Below, piece by piece: positions 1-9,436 of a stretch of 64,000 nt of DNA. A program made the position numbers and the translations under genes. Each line of letters begins with the position of its first letter. Position 1 is the stretch's first letter. Source of the stretch: Gordoniibacillus kamchatkensis (GTDB lineage: Bacteria > Bacillota > Bacilli > Paenibacillales > NBRC-103111); NCBI RefSeq assembly GCF_000829455.1, contig NZ_JXAK01000021.1:1-64000 (forward strand). The letters are read 5' to 3'. A model generated the notes under the pieces. It was not told where the DNA came from and did no database searches. It saw only the letters and a list, made by a program, of their open reading frames with translations.

Positions 1-96
1 CTCACGATGGACACCCTTGCTCTTGGCTAGTGGTTGGCCACTACAAGCCCCCACAGCGGACTTTCACCGCCTAGTTAATCGCCATGCGTGGCGCAC
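1..96 (-). mobile_element. Group II intron, 5' end (domain I start); continues beyond the left edge
   Basis: Read on the minus strand, the element opens with GTGCGCC, the conserved group II intron 5' splice-site sequence. It continues with GGCGGTGAAAGTCCGC and then GCCAAGAGCAAGGGTGTCC, which I recognise from the start of domain I of Firmicute group II introns that encode LtrA-type reverse transcriptases. The boundary falls between 97 and 96, exactly where the permease reading frame is lost: without splicing, the next codon would be TAG. The intron has the same orientation as the host gene, so splicing could restore it. The intron-encoded protein, domains V-VI and the 3' exon lie outside the window. 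Confidence 0.85.
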
Positions 97-194
97 TAAG
101 AAAAGAACAAAAACCAAAGCGTTGCCGGCAATGCCATAAGAAGCAGCACTTTGCTTTGGTTCACATCTTTGAGAAAAGCTCTTAGTTTCGTCAT
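97..194 (-). CDS. LplB-type ABC sugar permease, 5' exon interrupted by a group II intron
   Basis: ATG at 194 follows a GAGGTG ribosome site with 7-base spacing. The 32 complete codons end in a hydrophobic run LLLMALPATLWFLFFS, then TA, the first two bases of an expected Tyr codon. This is the N-terminus of LplB/CUT1 inner-membrane permeases, which typically read FxxFxYxPM at this point. The gene follows the substrate-binding protein at 269-1747 on the same strand, the normal LplA-LplB order. The remaining gene (about 280 residues, including the EAA loop) would be 3' of the intron, outside the window. Function as a sugar permease is inferred from this N-terminus and the neighbour. Confidence 0.75.
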
Positions 195-227
195 GCCATC
201 ACACCTCGCGATGAGATAAAAAGATTA

Positions 228-248
228 GGCGAATGCCGCACATTCGCC
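228..248 (-). terminator. Intercistronic hairpin between binding protein and permease
   Basis: A perfect 8-bp stem (GGCGAATG / CATTCGCC) with a 5-base loop lies between the binding-protein stop and the permease ribosome site. On the minus strand it is followed within four bases by a short T tract. It may act as a partial terminator or 3'-end stabiliser that keeps the binding protein more abundant than the permease; that role is inferred. Confidence 0.55.
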
Positions 249-268
249 CAATCCGTTAAGTGGTAACT

Positions 269-1747
269 TTATTTCTTGTTCGCCGCTCTCCAGGCATCAA
301 GCTGGCTCTGCACTTCGGCCATGATCTTGTCCAGCCCGGCCGCTTTAAACTTCTGATCCGCGAGCGGAATATATTTATCCGGATCTACGGTACCAGTCAT
401 GAGCGAAGACCAGAATTCCTCTTTGACGTTCTGAACGGCTGCGATTTCCGTCGCTACTTTCGTCGGATCGAAGTTGAAGCCAAGAATCGGGGAAGGTACT
501 CCCGCTGCATTGAACTTTTTAAATTGGTCCCACTTGTCGGCAGGATCGTTTTTATCCAAGTACGTAATCAGCACGTTGCCCAGCGAGAACGTAGGCATGT
601 CGTAATTTTTGGAATCCGGCAAGTTTTCCATTCTGTTGTTGTCGAGTTTCTTGTAGTGGACGCCTTCGATCCCCGAGTCGACCATATTGCGCAGCACGGG
701 ATCGGTGTTCAAGAGGTTCAGGAATTCCATCGCTTTCTCCGGATTTTTCGAATTGGCCGAAATCGCCTGCATCGAGCCCATGACCGACCAATTGTAGACC
801 GTAGGGGAGCTGGCCGGCTTCGATACGACTGGATAGCCGTAGCTTGACGACCACAGGATGTCCGCGAGCGGTTGGTTCGTCGCCTTGTCCGAAAACCATT
901 TGCCCGTCACTTGAACGTCGCTCAGCGAGCCGAGCGTTGCGGCTTCCGTCGGGATGTACCCTGCCTTATAGTAGCTGTTCATCGTTTTCAGAGCTTGTCT
1001 CATTTCCGGCGTATCGAGAATGTTCACGACTTTATAATCCGGATTGTCCAATTTGACCGCCATCGGCATCTTTTCGATGATGTAGTCATAAGGCACATAA
1101 GGCATGAACGTTTTATCGGCAGCAAGCGGGTAAACGTTCGGTTCCTTCTCTTTGATCGTTTTGAGCAGCGGCTCCAGGCTTTCGAGCGAATTCACGTTGT
1201 CCGTCTTCAAATTGTATTTGTCGAGCAAATTTTTATTGAAGCGCCATACGTCCTGAGCCGGAAGCTCTTTGTTGGCCGGTACGCCATAATTGTGGCCGTC
1301 GACCTTGGAGCCGCTCAAAAATACCGGGTCCAGCTCTTTCACGATGCCTTGTCCGTACTTGGGAAGCAGGTCGTCGATCGGCTTGAAGGCGCCTTTCCGC
1401 GCGTTCTGCACATAGTCGAATGCCCACGAGGACGTGAACATAATGTCCATATCCGCTCCGGAAGCGGTCAGCACTTGCATCTTTTGCGAATAGTCTCCCC
1501 AGTCGATCATGTTCATTTTGACCGTGACGCCGATTTTCTCCGACGTATACTTGCTGACTTCAGCCATCACGCGGTCCACGTCTTTTTGCGGCGTTCCGAT
1601 CGTATACCAAATCAGCTCTACCGGTTTGTTTGCCGGCTGACTCCCTTTCGCATCTCCGGTTTCTTTGGTACCGCACGCACTGAGCGCCAGCGAAGCGGCA
1701 AGCGTCAGTCCAAGCGTTACGGCCAAACGTTTTTTCATCTTGCTCAT
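269..1747 (-). CDS. LplA-type extracellular sugar-binding lipoprotein (DUF3502-like C-terminus)
   Basis: Predicted solute-binding component of a CUT1 carbohydrate importer, 492 residues. The start at 1747 is chosen because GGGAGG precedes it and MSKMKKRL begins a lipoprotein signal with lipobox LSAC (Cys25). The frame is open further upstream, but those codons have no signal-peptide character. After the signal comes the type I binding fold (VELIWYTIGTPQKDVDRVM, then MDIMFTSSW). The C-terminal part around LDKIMAEVQSQLDAW resembles the DUF3502 domain of LplA homologues in Paenibacillus. It sits 174 bp downstream of the response regulator and upstream of the intron-split permease. The substrate is unknown; plant oligosaccharides or uronides are typical for this family. 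Confidence 0.85.
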   Translation of the reverse strand: MSKMKKRLAVTLGLTLAASLALSACGTKETGDAKGSQPANKPVELIWYTIGTPQKDVDRVMAEVSKYTSEKIGVTVKMNMIDWGDYSQKMQVLTASGADMDIMFTSSWAFDYVQNARKGAFKPIDDLLPKYGQGIVKELDPVFLSGSKVDGHNYGVPANKELPAQDVWRFNKNLLDKYNLKTDNVNSLESLEPLLKTIKEKEPNVYPLAADKTFMPYVPYDYIIEKMPMAVKLDNPDYKVVNILDTPEMRQALKTMNSYYKAGYIPTEAATLGSLSDVQVTGKWFSDKATNQPLADILWSSSYGYPVVSKPASSPTVYNWSVMGSMQAISANSKNPEKAMEFLNLLNTDPVLRNMVDSGIEGVHYKKLDNNRMENLPDSKNYDMPTFSLGNVLITYLDKNDPADKWDQFKKFNAAGVPSPILGFNFDPTKVATEIAAVQNVKEEFWSSLMTGTVDPDKYIPLADQKFKAAGLDKIMAEVQSQLDAWRAANKK

Positions 1748-1798
1748 TGTGATCCTCCCGTTCTGATTGCTTTGCCGTTTATCGCCCCAAGGGCTATA

Positions 1799-1827
1799 TT
1801 TACAGTACCTCATGAAAGCATTTGCAA
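1799..1827 (-). promoter_or_regulatory. Candidate promoter with overlapping cre-like site (1813-1826)
   Basis: In the gap before the LplA-type gene, the minus strand has TTGCAA (1822-1827), a 17-bp spacer and TGTAAA (1799-1804). TGAAAGCATTTGCA at 1813-1826 on the plus strand matches the catabolite-responsive consensus TGNAANCGNWNNCA except at one central base, and it overlaps the -35 region. It could allow CcpA repression of the transporter separately from its regulator genes. Matched by eye only. Confidence 0.4.
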
Positions 1828-1921
1828 ATAGACGATAAATTAAATGAACTCTGTCTAAAATAAAGAAAAAACGTTGCCATTCGATCTTTTTCAACAAAAA
1901 AGGAATGCTCTTCATCGTGCT

Positions 1922-3442
1922 CTAGAGCAATCCTCTGTAATCCGTCGGGGAAATTCCCACATATTTTTTAAATTGTTTATAAAAATAGCCCACTTCCGAG
2001 TAGCCGACATCTTTGGCGATTCCCTGAACCTTCAAAGTCGTTGTCTTGAGGAGTTCCTTCGCCTTCTCGACCCGGTACCGGTTCATATATTCCGTAAACG
2101 TCTCGTTCATTTCCTTGTGGAACAATTGTCCCAAATACACCGGGTGAATATGGAAGTGCGCCCCGAGCATTTTGAGCGACAGCTCTTCCGCGTAGGCTTG
2201 ATGGATATATTTCAACACTTGCTGCACGATCGGGCTCCGAACGTCCGAGACGAGAAACCCGATCGTCGTATCGGCTATGCCGAGGATCGCGGCTTCCAGT
2301 TGTTCCGGCGTAACGGCGCTCCTGATTTGGTGGAAAGCGTCATGATACGCGTCCAATTCCTCGGTATGGCGTATCGCTTTCAGCTCCAGCGTAAAATGAA
2401 CCAGCATCTCGAACGCGATTGTCTGAAAGTCATGCGGCGTAATTCCCGGCTGCGCTTGAAGGCGTCTGAAATCGCTCTGAATTTGTTGGCGCAGCTGTTC
2501 CTGATCTCTTGCCACGATCAGTTTGGCATATGCCGGCCAGTCAATGATGGAGAAATCGACTTTTTGCTTGCTGCGGCTCTTCTCCAGTTCGCTGTAATCG
2601 ATCATTTGCAGCTCCGGATAGATCCAGAAATATTCCTGGGCTTTCTTCGCCTCCGCATAGCTGCGCCCGGCCTGGTCGGGAAGCTGCGCGACGCTGCCTA
2701 CGGAAATGCGAAGCTGGCGGCCTTGAAGATCGGACTGAAGCTGCCGCAGCAAGTCGACTAGCTGTTCTCTGCATCGGTCGGCGTTATCCATCGCGGCTAG
2801 CAGCACGATATCTCCGTCCATATCGAAAAAAGCGGTGATCCAGCTGTACGGCTCCACCCGGCCTGCGACGAATTCGAACTTCTCGGCAGCGCCGGAAGGC
2901 ATTCGCAATACGGAGGCAGCGATAAACTCGCAATCGAGGTTGAGACCAAGCAAATCTGCGCGTTCGTAAAACTCCTGCGGAGCGATCTGATCGGTTAACC
3001 AACGATGAAGCGTGTTATCCTTCAATATTTGTTTGCTGTAAGCCTGTACAAGCCTGGTTTCGTTGGTCGTATTCAGCTTCTCGACGGCATTGCGAAGAGT
3101 AGCTTTCAATTCCTGGATATTGACGGGCTTCAGCAAGTAATTTTCGATGCCGAGCATCATCGCTTCTTTCAAATAAGAAAACTCGTTGTATCCGCTGAGC
3201 ACAACGACTTTCAAATCCGGGTAAACGGTTCGGGCCTGGCGGATTAACTCAAGGCCGTCCATCACCGGCATGGAAATATCCGTCAACAATATATCCACGG
3301 TTGTGTTCCTTATCGCTTCCAATGCTTTTTGCCCGTTGCTGGCGTGCCCGACGATTTCCAGCTCCGCTTCGGCCCAATCGATAATGTCGTACAACCCTTC
3401 GATGATGAACGGCTCATCGTCCGCGAGAAACAATCTAACCAT
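1922..3442 (-). CDS. YesN-type response regulator, REC plus AraC HTH
   Basis: Cytoplasmic transcription regulator of 506 residues. The receiver domain spans about residues 1-120, with the acidic pair D8/D9, phosphoacceptor D55 in ILLTDISMP and the conserved Lys in LLKP. A middle region of about 250 residues resembles the linker of YesN proteins. The C-terminal 100 residues are an AraC double helix-turn-helix, ending VGYSEVGYFYKQFKKYVG. The start overlaps the histidine kinase stop by 8 bp, so the pair is translationally coupled. It probably activates the adjacent importer genes when its kinase senses extracellular sugar. Confidence 0.9.
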   Translation of the reverse strand: MVRLFLADDEPFIIEGLYDIIDWAEAELEIVGHASNGQKALEAIRNTTVDILLTDISMPVMDGLELIRQARTVYPDLKVVVLSGYNEFSYLKEAMMLGIENYLLKPVNIQELKATLRNAVEKLNTTNETRLVQAYSKQILKDNTLHRWLTDQIAPQEFYERADLLGLNLDCEFIAASVLRMPSGAAEKFEFVAGRVEPYSWITAFFDMDGDIVLLAAMDNADRCREQLVDLLRQLQSDLQGRQLRISVGSVAQLPDQAGRSYAEAKKAQEYFWIYPELQMIDYSELEKSRSKQKVDFSIIDWPAYAKLIVARDQEQLRQQIQSDFRRLQAQPGITPHDFQTIAFEMLVHFTLELKAIRHTEELDAYHDAFHQIRSAVTPEQLEAAILGIADTTIGFLVSDVRSPIVQQVLKYIHQAYAEELSLKMLGAHFHIHPVYLGQLFHKEMNETFTEYMNRYRVEKAKELLKTTTLKVQGIAKDVGYSEVGYFYKQFKKYVGISPTDYRGLL

Positions 3443-5258
3443 CGGGGACCTCCTTTCCGGCGTCCATGGGCAGCCAAACGTCCACTACCGTTCCTTTGCC
3501 TAATTCGCTTTGCAATGTAACGCCATATTTGCTTCCATAGAGCAGCTTGAGGCGTTGATTGATGCTTCGCAGGCCGAAAGATTCCCCTTCCGTTTCTTCC
3601 ATTTGCATCCAATGCTCGAGCTCGTTCAAGCGCTCCGGCGTCATGCCGTTTCCGTTGTCTTTCACTTGCACATGAAGGAATTCATCGGCCTGTTTCACGC
3701 GGATGTTTAGCTTATTATCGGTGCTCTCGCTGCGCAGCCCGTGTACGATATAATTTTCGATTACGGGCTGCAGCGACATTTTCATTACACGAAGAGAAGC
3801 CAGCTTCCGGTCGCACTCGATCGAGTAGGTGAATTTATCCTTATAGCGGATCTGGAACAGCTCGAGGTACAAGCGGCACGCTTCAAGCTCGTCCTTCAGC
3901 GTATATATTTTTTTCTGCTGCACAAAGCTTCGGAATAACGCCGACAAGCTGTAGATCATTTCGCCAACGTCATGGGCTCCTTGGGAAATCGCCCGCATCC
4001 GAATCACTTCGAGCGTGTTATACAGAAAATGAGGATTGACTCGCGCTTGCAGCGCCGTCAGCTCCGTATGCTTCTGCTTAATCTCCGCTTTATATACCCG
4101 GTCGATATATTGATTCAATTCCTCGATCATGTCGTTAAAGCTGCGGGAAATTTGCCCCAGCTCGTCCTCTCGGGCATCCGGAATCCGCGCATTCAGATCG
4201 CCTTGTTTGACCTTCCGTGTAAACCGGATGATCTGGTTGGTGCGCTTGGCAATGCTCAGCACGGCCAGAAAAGGAACGAGAATGGCGAAAAAGATGCATA
4301 TCCCGCCAATAGTAAAGATCGTCGTCCCGATTCCCCGGGTGGACGCTTCAAGCTCGGTTTTCGGCACGATGCCGACGACGATGAAATTTCCTTTGTTCTG
4401 CGTCAGCTTCGTCACGTAGTCGCCTTGATTCGAAGCGCTGTTCTCGTATACCGAGTTGACCTGATCCATAAAAGGGTAAAGTTTGCCGTAATACCGGTCG
4501 GAGGAATCGAACAGGACGCCTCCGTCCGGCGACAAGACGAGAATGGTCCCTTTTACCTCTTCCTTGTCATTTTTTAGCGCTTTCCATATGCCGTCCGAGC
4601 TGAAGTATATGAGCTGCTGCCCTATGTTTTTTAACGTTTGCTTATCATTGATAGGCGTACGGATTGCGTACAGATGGTTGTCCCATTGATCTGCGGCTTC
4701 GCGGACCCATACGTTCGGGAGCGCGGCACTTTTGCTTTCCATCGCCATGACATCGGGCACGTAGGAATGGGCTGCGTTCACAGGAACGATCTTGAGCTGC
4801 CGGTTGCGCCCCAACACGTATAAGGTCTGTTGATCCGCGCTGTACAGAATGAGATCGCTGATATCTTCGTCGTCGTCCATGCGATTTTTAAAATAGGTCA
4901 AGCCGTCCTTCCACGCGCTGTTTCCGCCCAAATTGTACTGCTCCAGCCCATGCTGCACATACTCCTGAAAAGGGTGCTGCAGCATAAAAGTAACACCCGC
5001 GGCAAGCGAGCTATCCCGGTACATATCGAACAGGATGGATTGCGCCGAGTCGTATTTCCCCCCCAAATAATTGGTTACATTCGACATTGCCTTTTTTTGC
5101 ACATCCAGTTCCCGATCGATCGCCGCTTTCGACATCGAACGGTACATGTAATAGGAGAAGGAAATAATCGTAACGACGGTAATGAGCGAGAACAGGAGAA
5201 GGAGCCGAACGAACAAGTTATTTTTGAAATAATTTTTGTAGATTGTCCCGATCCCCAC
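3435..5258 (-). CDS. YesM-type sensor histidine kinase
   Basis: Membrane sensor kinase of 607 residues. TM1 is at about 18-38, an extracellular Cache-like sensor domain of about 265 residues follows, and TM2 is at about 313-336. A HAMP segment comes next (KQGDLNARIPDAREDELGQI). The His_kinase box ALQARVNPHFLYNTLE carries H410. The C-terminal HATPase domain has an N-box (QPVIENYIVHGL) and G-box (DNGNGM). This is the YesM/LytS-like architecture that pairs with AraC-type response regulators. It is first in the minus-strand group kinase, regulator, binding protein, permease, which points to regulation of that importer. Confidence 0.9.
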   Translation of the reverse strand: MGIGTIYKNYFKNNLFVRLLLLFSLITVVTIISFSYYMYRSMSKAAIDRELDVQKKAMSNVTNYLGGKYDSAQSILFDMYRDSSLAAGVTFMLQHPFQEYVQHGLEQYNLGGNSAWKDGLTYFKNRMDDDEDISDLILYSADQQTLYVLGRNRQLKIVPVNAAHSYVPDVMAMESKSAALPNVWVREAADQWDNHLYAIRTPINDKQTLKNIGQQLIYFSSDGIWKALKNDKEEVKGTILVLSPDGGVLFDSSDRYYGKLYPFMDQVNSVYENSASNQGDYVTKLTQNKGNFIVVGIVPKTELEASTRGIGTTIFTIGGICIFFAILVPFLAVLSIAKRTNQIIRFTRKVKQGDLNARIPDAREDELGQISRSFNDMIEELNQYIDRVYKAEIKQKHTELTALQARVNPHFLYNTLEVIRMRAISQGAHDVGEMIYSLSALFRSFVQQKKIYTLKDELEACRLYLELFQIRYKDKFTYSIECDRKLASLRVMKMSLQPVIENYIVHGLRSESTDNKLNIRVKQADEFLHVQVKDNGNGMTPERLNELEHWMQMEETEGESFGLRSINQRLKLLYGSKYGVTLQSELGKGTVVDVWLPMDAGKEVPDG

Positions 5259-5289
5259 TTGCCATCAACTCCTGCTGATAATCGGGTCC

Positions 5290-5295
5290 ATTATA
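5290..5295 (-). promoter_or_regulatory. Candidate extended -10 promoter for the kinase/regulator pair
   Basis: Minus-strand TATAAT preceded by TGT gives an extended -10 element about 32 bp upstream of the kinase start. No good -35 hexamer is visible at 17-18 bp, which extended -10 promoters tolerate. Confidence 0.4.
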
Positions 5296-5423
5296 ACATA
5301 TTGGCGGCGGCTTCCCGAAAACCAGTCAATTTCTGCGGCCGACCCGCCATCCATGTTCAAGAGATTGATATACATTCGTCATTTTATTGATGAAAACAGG
5401 CGGTTCGTGCTTGCATGCCGCAT

Positions 5424-5431
5424 GGTATGAT
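5424..5431 (+). promoter_or_regulatory. Candidate extended -10 promoter for the MocR-type gene
   Basis: TGGTATGAT lies 27 bp upstream of the ATG at 5458, in the divergent region with the kinase gene. The -35 region is weak. MocR-family genes are often autoregulated, but no repeat pair was identified here. Confidence 0.3.
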
Positions 5432-5457
5432 GAAAATATTTATGCGGAGGCGATCTC

Positions 5458-6902
5458 ATGCGGCAGCCGGACCGAGCAAGCAGCCAACCTCTATATCAAC
5501 AAATCGCCGACGACATCGAACGGCGAATTCATACGGCGAGTTTCCGCCGGGCAGTGTGCTGCCTTCCGAGCGAAAACTAGCCGAACAGCTCGGCGTGAAT
5601 CGAAGCACGGTTATCCTCGCCTATGCCGAGCTTCGAGCTCTTGGGATCATCGAAAGCCGTACGGGAAGCGGAACCAGAGTCAGCAAACATAAATGGGGAG
5701 CTATGCCGAAGCACACTCCCAACTGGCATCGCTATGTAGAAGGCGGCAGCTTTCTGCCGAATGTGCCCTTTTTGCGCCGTATCCGGGAAGCGCTGCAACA
5801 AGACAAAACGTTGATTGATTTCGCCAGCGGCGAGCTGGGTGCGGACATTTCCCCTGTGGAAGAAATCAATACGCTGATCGCCGAAAACCATTATACGGAA
5901 TATCTCGGCTATGACAATCCGCAAGGCTTTGCTCCGCTCAGAGAAGCGCTCGTTTCGTATTTAAGCCAATATCGGGGCATTCCTGCTACGGAATCGTCGA
6001 TCCTTATTACGTCCGGTTCCCAGCAATCGTTATATTTAATTACTCAATGTTTGCTTGCACCCGGAGATGCGGTTGCCATTGAAGACCCTTCTTATTGTTA
6101 CTCGTTGCCCATGTTTCAGTCGGCCGGTCTCCGCTTGTTCCGTCTTCCGGTCGACCGCAGCGGAGTCCGTTCCGAGGACGTTCGCACTCTGTACAAAAAG
6201 CACCGCATCAAGATGATATTCACTAATCCCAATTATCAAAATCCGACAGGAAGGGTTCTTGACGATAAACGCCGTATCGAACTGCTGGATGTTGCGAGCG
6301 AGCTGGGGCTCCCGATTGTAGAAGACGATCCCTATAGCTTGACTGCCTATGATGGAACTCCACCGATCCCGCTCAAATCCATTGATCCCATCGGTTCCGT
6401 TATTTACATCGGCTCTTTCTCCAAAATCGCGGCATCCGGCTTGCGTGTCGGGTGGATGGTCGCTCCCCACCCCGTCGTCGAGCGGCTGGCCGACGCCAGA
6501 CAGCAGATGGATTTCGGACTGAGCGTCGTTCCGCAAAAGGTTGCCGCTCAATTTCTCAAATCTCCGTATTTCCAACCTCATCTGGACCGACTAAGAATCA
6601 ATCTGCAATACAAGAGGGATTTGTTAATCGAAACGCTGCGGAAAGAACTGGCGGATTTGGTCAGCTTCTCGATTCCGCAAGGAGGCATGCATCTGTGGTG
6701 CAAGATTATACCTGAATTGGATGATAATAAATTGCTGGAAGAAGCGATCCGCAACGGGGTCGTCTTTGTTCCCGGCAGCGTCTATGGCTCGGATTCCGGA
6801 TATGTAAGATTTACTTATGGAAGGCCTAAGGCGGATGACATCGCTGCAGGCATTTCCAAATTTGCTTCATCGCTTCGGGCCGTCCTGAATTCATCCGGTT
6901 AA
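5458..6902 (+). pseudogene. MocR-type GntR/aminotransferase regulator, single-base frameshift
   Basis: Fusion of an N-terminal GntR winged HTH with a class I aminotransferase-like PLP domain. ATG at 5458 has GCGGAGG seven bases upstream and gives the expected opening LYQQIADDIERRIHT. At 5535-5536 one G appears to be missing: ACGGCGAG where ACGGGCGAG would keep the frame. The protein then continues in another frame with EFPPGSVLPSERKLAEQLGVNRSTV and the complete PLP domain. That domain has the NPNYQNPTGR region and the probable PLP-binding Lys in SFSKIAASGLRVGW. With the base restored the product is about 481 residues, normal for the family. No PLP or amino-acid biosynthesis gene is adjacent, so the target is unknown. 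The rest is intact, so a sequencing error is likely. Confidence 0.8.
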
Positions 6903-7037
6903 AAAAAAGCCAGGCCGCCGTCTTGTTGAAAATCCTTCAAAATACGAAGTTCAATTTTGCGCATATTCACTTTTTCGACATTCACTTTTTTTGCAACAAG
7001 CCTGATTTGCTGCTATCTTCTGTAAGCGGACTCCTGA

Positions 7038-7066
7038 TTGTTGATCCTTGTCGAATTTGATATAAT
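7038..7066 (+). promoter_or_regulatory. Promoter of the membrane AraC sensor gene
   Basis: TTGTTG (7038-7043), a 17-bp spacer and a perfect TATAAT (7061-7066) lie 49 bp before the GTG start at 7116. This is a good sigma-A type promoter. Confidence 0.6.
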
Positions 7067-7115
7067 GCAATCACCATTCAGGCACCTTAAGAAGCGCTGA
7101 AGCGAGGTGAACCCT

Positions 7116-9341
7116 GTGAGCAAGAAATGGTTTTATCGGACTTTGCTTTCCTATATTCCGGTTTTCTTCGTCGTTACCGCTTTTTTATTCTTTATATTTT
7201 TTCAAACGTTGAGTGAACAGAACAAGAAAGAAACGATCAAAGCAAACAGCTTCGTCGCCGAGCAAGCCATTCGATTTATCGATCATTCGCTCAAGGCGAT
7301 AGACGAAAAGGTGACCCTCGAATTACTGCGCAATCAGGATTTGGCCGCTTTTCTATCGAAGAACGGCGGTTCCGATCTGAAGCTCGAAGTATCGGTGATG
7401 AACGCGATGCGTGACCTCAAGATCACCAATCCGCTGATCGACTCGATCTATATCGTCCGCTTTCAGGATGAGACCGTTCTCAGCAGCAGCACGTCCTACC
7501 CTCTCTCGCGATACCCGGACCAACCTTTCATCACAAGCAATCGCAAGGCTCCGAACAGCGTATGGTCCGATTCCCGGAGCTTCAAAGAGTTTTCCTATGA
7601 ACCCGATTCCCAAGTCGTTTCTTTGACCCGCGGCTTTCCTGTCTTTACTCAGGAGAAAGGGATGGTGGTCGTTAACGTAAAAACGGAATCTTTATACGGC
7701 TTGATTCGTCAAATGTACAATCCCGATATCAGCTTCATCCGATTGTACGGACACGAGGGGTCCGAACTTAGCGATGCATCGGAAAATACCGGGAAGATGG
7801 TGCAGGAGGGCGGAAAAGTATACGCCAGTTACGTCTCGGATTATACCGGCTGGCGGGTGGATAGCGGAATTAAGAAAACCGGGTTGACCGGCTTGATCCT
7901 GGATCTGTACAACATCTGGATCGGACTCGGGATCCTTGTCGTCGTCGGCGCCGTGGGATGGATCGTCTATGTAACCCGGCGAAACTACAAGCCTATTGAA
8001 TTGATCGTTTCGCGTCTGGAGATCTTCCTCGCCTATAAAGCCCGGTTCATCGGCGCTGGAGCGGATGCGAACGTATTTAAGTTCATTGAATCGGCCTTGG
8101 ACAGCATGATCGAGCAGTCCAACCAGTTGGAGCGGCAATATTATCAGGATTTAACCGTGCGGAGGAATTATTTCATTAATGAGCTGCTGAAGGGCACAAG
8201 GCGGGTAGGAGCCGAAGAGTGGAAGCAGGAAGCGGAGCAGCTGTTGATGCCGGCAACGTTCGGACGCCAGATCGTATTCGTGGTGGAAATCGATAAATAT
8301 GCCGAATTTTGCAAGGAATACAATCACCGGGATCAAAATCTGATGAAATTTGTCATCAGCAAAGCGGTCGAAGAAACCGCAAGCGCCGGAGAAGAGTCGA
8401 TATGGGTCCTTTGGACGTCTTCCCATCAATTGACCTGCGTTCTGCGGCTTGAGGAAGAAGCAGGAGCCGAACAATCGGAAGACATGGCTTTGTTCGAAAG
8501 CATAAGATCCTGGCTTGAAAATAATCTTCAGCTCACGGTTACCATCGGCATCGGAAATAGGGCCGAGCAGCCGGAAGGCCTGCGCGATTCCTATAACGAA
8601 GCGCTGGAAGCGCTTCGTTACAAAGCCGTATACGGCGACAACTGCCTGATTGACTACGGAAAGCTTCCTTCCAGGGGAGAAGCGAACGAACATATGCGGT
8701 TGATTTTATCGATTGTCGATGCGTACCGCCTTGCCCAGGACGACTGGCTGGACAAACTGAAAACCTTGTTTCAAGCCATGCGCCGAAGCGTGCTGTCGCG
8801 TGACGATATCGTTTCGCTGCTTCATTCGCTGACCTTTCACTTGAACCGTGCGGTCAGCTCGATCGGCCCGCAATTCCAGCCGTTGTGGAAGGATCGCGTC
8901 TTCCCGCAATTGCAAGCGCTGCCGGATGCCTTCGAAATGCTGGAGGAGATCGAAGCGCAGTATACGTTAGTGCTGCGGCAATTCGCCGATGAGCTTCATG
9001 AGCTTCGCGACGCCAAAACAAACCATCTTGCAATCCACGAGGTCAAGGCATACCTGGAGCACAACTTTACCAATCCGAACCTTTCCCTCGATTTTCTGAG
9101 CGATCAATTCGGCATGAACGGCAAATATGTCAGCAAATTGTTCAAAGAAGCCTATGGGGTCAAGTTCGTCGATTACCTGATTGACTTAAGAATCGAGCAT
9201 GCCAAACGGATGCTGAAAGAAACCGACAACACCGTTCAGGAAATCGCCGAAAGCGTCGGCTATTCGAGCGCCATTTCCTTTATCCGGACCTTCAAGAAGG
9301 TCACGGGCGTATCTCCGGGAGATTACCGCAAGGAAAAATGA
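7116..9341 (+). CDS. Membrane-bound one-component sensor with C-terminal AraC HTH
   Basis: Regulator of about 741 residues. The GTG at 7116 is preferred because GAGGTG at 7104-7109 is correctly spaced from it; the GTG at 7107 overlaps that ribosome site. TM1 is at about 10-33, an extracellular Cache-like region follows, and TM2 is near 265-290 (IWIGLGILVVVGAVGWIVYV). A long cytoplasmic part ends in an AraC domain (LSLDFLSDQFGMNGKYVSKLFKEAYG... VGYSSAISFIRTFKK). No kinase or receiver domain is present, so ligand sensing and DNA binding are in one chain. It lies upstream of a CUT1 importer, a dehydrogenase and an epimerase that it probably activates. Confidence 0.85.
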   Translation: MSKKWFYRTLLSYIPVFFVVTAFLFFIFFQTLSEQNKKETIKANSFVAEQAIRFIDHSLKAIDEKVTLELLRNQDLAAFLSKNGGSDLKLEVSVMNAMRDLKITNPLIDSIYIVRFQDETVLSSSTSYPLSRYPDQPFITSNRKAPNSVWSDSRSFKEFSYEPDSQVVSLTRGFPVFTQEKGMVVVNVKTESLYGLIRQMYNPDISFIRLYGHEGSELSDASENTGKMVQEGGKVYASYVSDYTGWRVDSGIKKTGLTGLILDLYNIWIGLGILVVVGAVGWIVYVTRRNYKPIELIVSRLEIFLAYKARFIGAGADANVFKFIESALDSMIEQSNQLERQYYQDLTVRRNYFINELLKGTRRVGAEEWKQEAEQLLMPATFGRQIVFVVEIDKYAEFCKEYNHRDQNLMKFVISKAVEETASAGEESIWVLWTSSHQLTCVLRLEEEAGAEQSEDMALFESIRSWLENNLQLTVTIGIGNRAEQPEGLRDSYNEALEALRYKAVYGDNCLIDYGKLPSRGEANEHMRLILSIVDAYRLAQDDWLDKLKTLFQAMRRSVLSRDDIVSLLHSLTFHLNRAVSSIGPQFQPLWKDRVFPQLQALPDAFEMLEEIEAQYTLVLRQFADELHELRDAKTNHLAIHEVKAYLEHNFTNPNLSLDFLSDQFGMNGKYVSKLFKEAYGVKFVDYLIDLRIEHAKRMLKETDNTVQEIAESVGYSSAISFIRTFKKVTGVSPGDYRKEK

Positions 9342-9383
9342 TAAAAAGTTCATTGTAGAAAAAAGTTTATGTCCGTTAGAACC

Positions 9384-9436
9384 GATGCCCAAACCGCATG
9401 CTCCAACATGCGTCCTTGCGGCATCCGTTTTTTTAT
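9384..9436 (+). terminator. Rho-independent terminator after the AraC sensor gene
   Basis: GATGCC (9384-9389) pairs with GGCATC (9420-9425), and an inner stem GCATG/CATGC closes the top. A run of T follows at 9428-9434. It separates the sensor gene from the importer operon. Confidence 0.7.

Noticed and set aside
872-1831. 319-codon plus-strand frame opposite the LplA-type gene
   Set aside because: Antisense shadow; very high Arg/His/Phe content and no start signal. Similar shadows at 9828-11096, 12953-14041, 20317-21642 and 29881-31194 were rejected for the same reasons.
5535-5541. Programmed ribosomal frameshift in the MocR-type gene
   Set aside because: There is no slippery heptamer or downstream structure, MocR proteins are not known for it, and six similar indels elsewhere point to a common technical cause.
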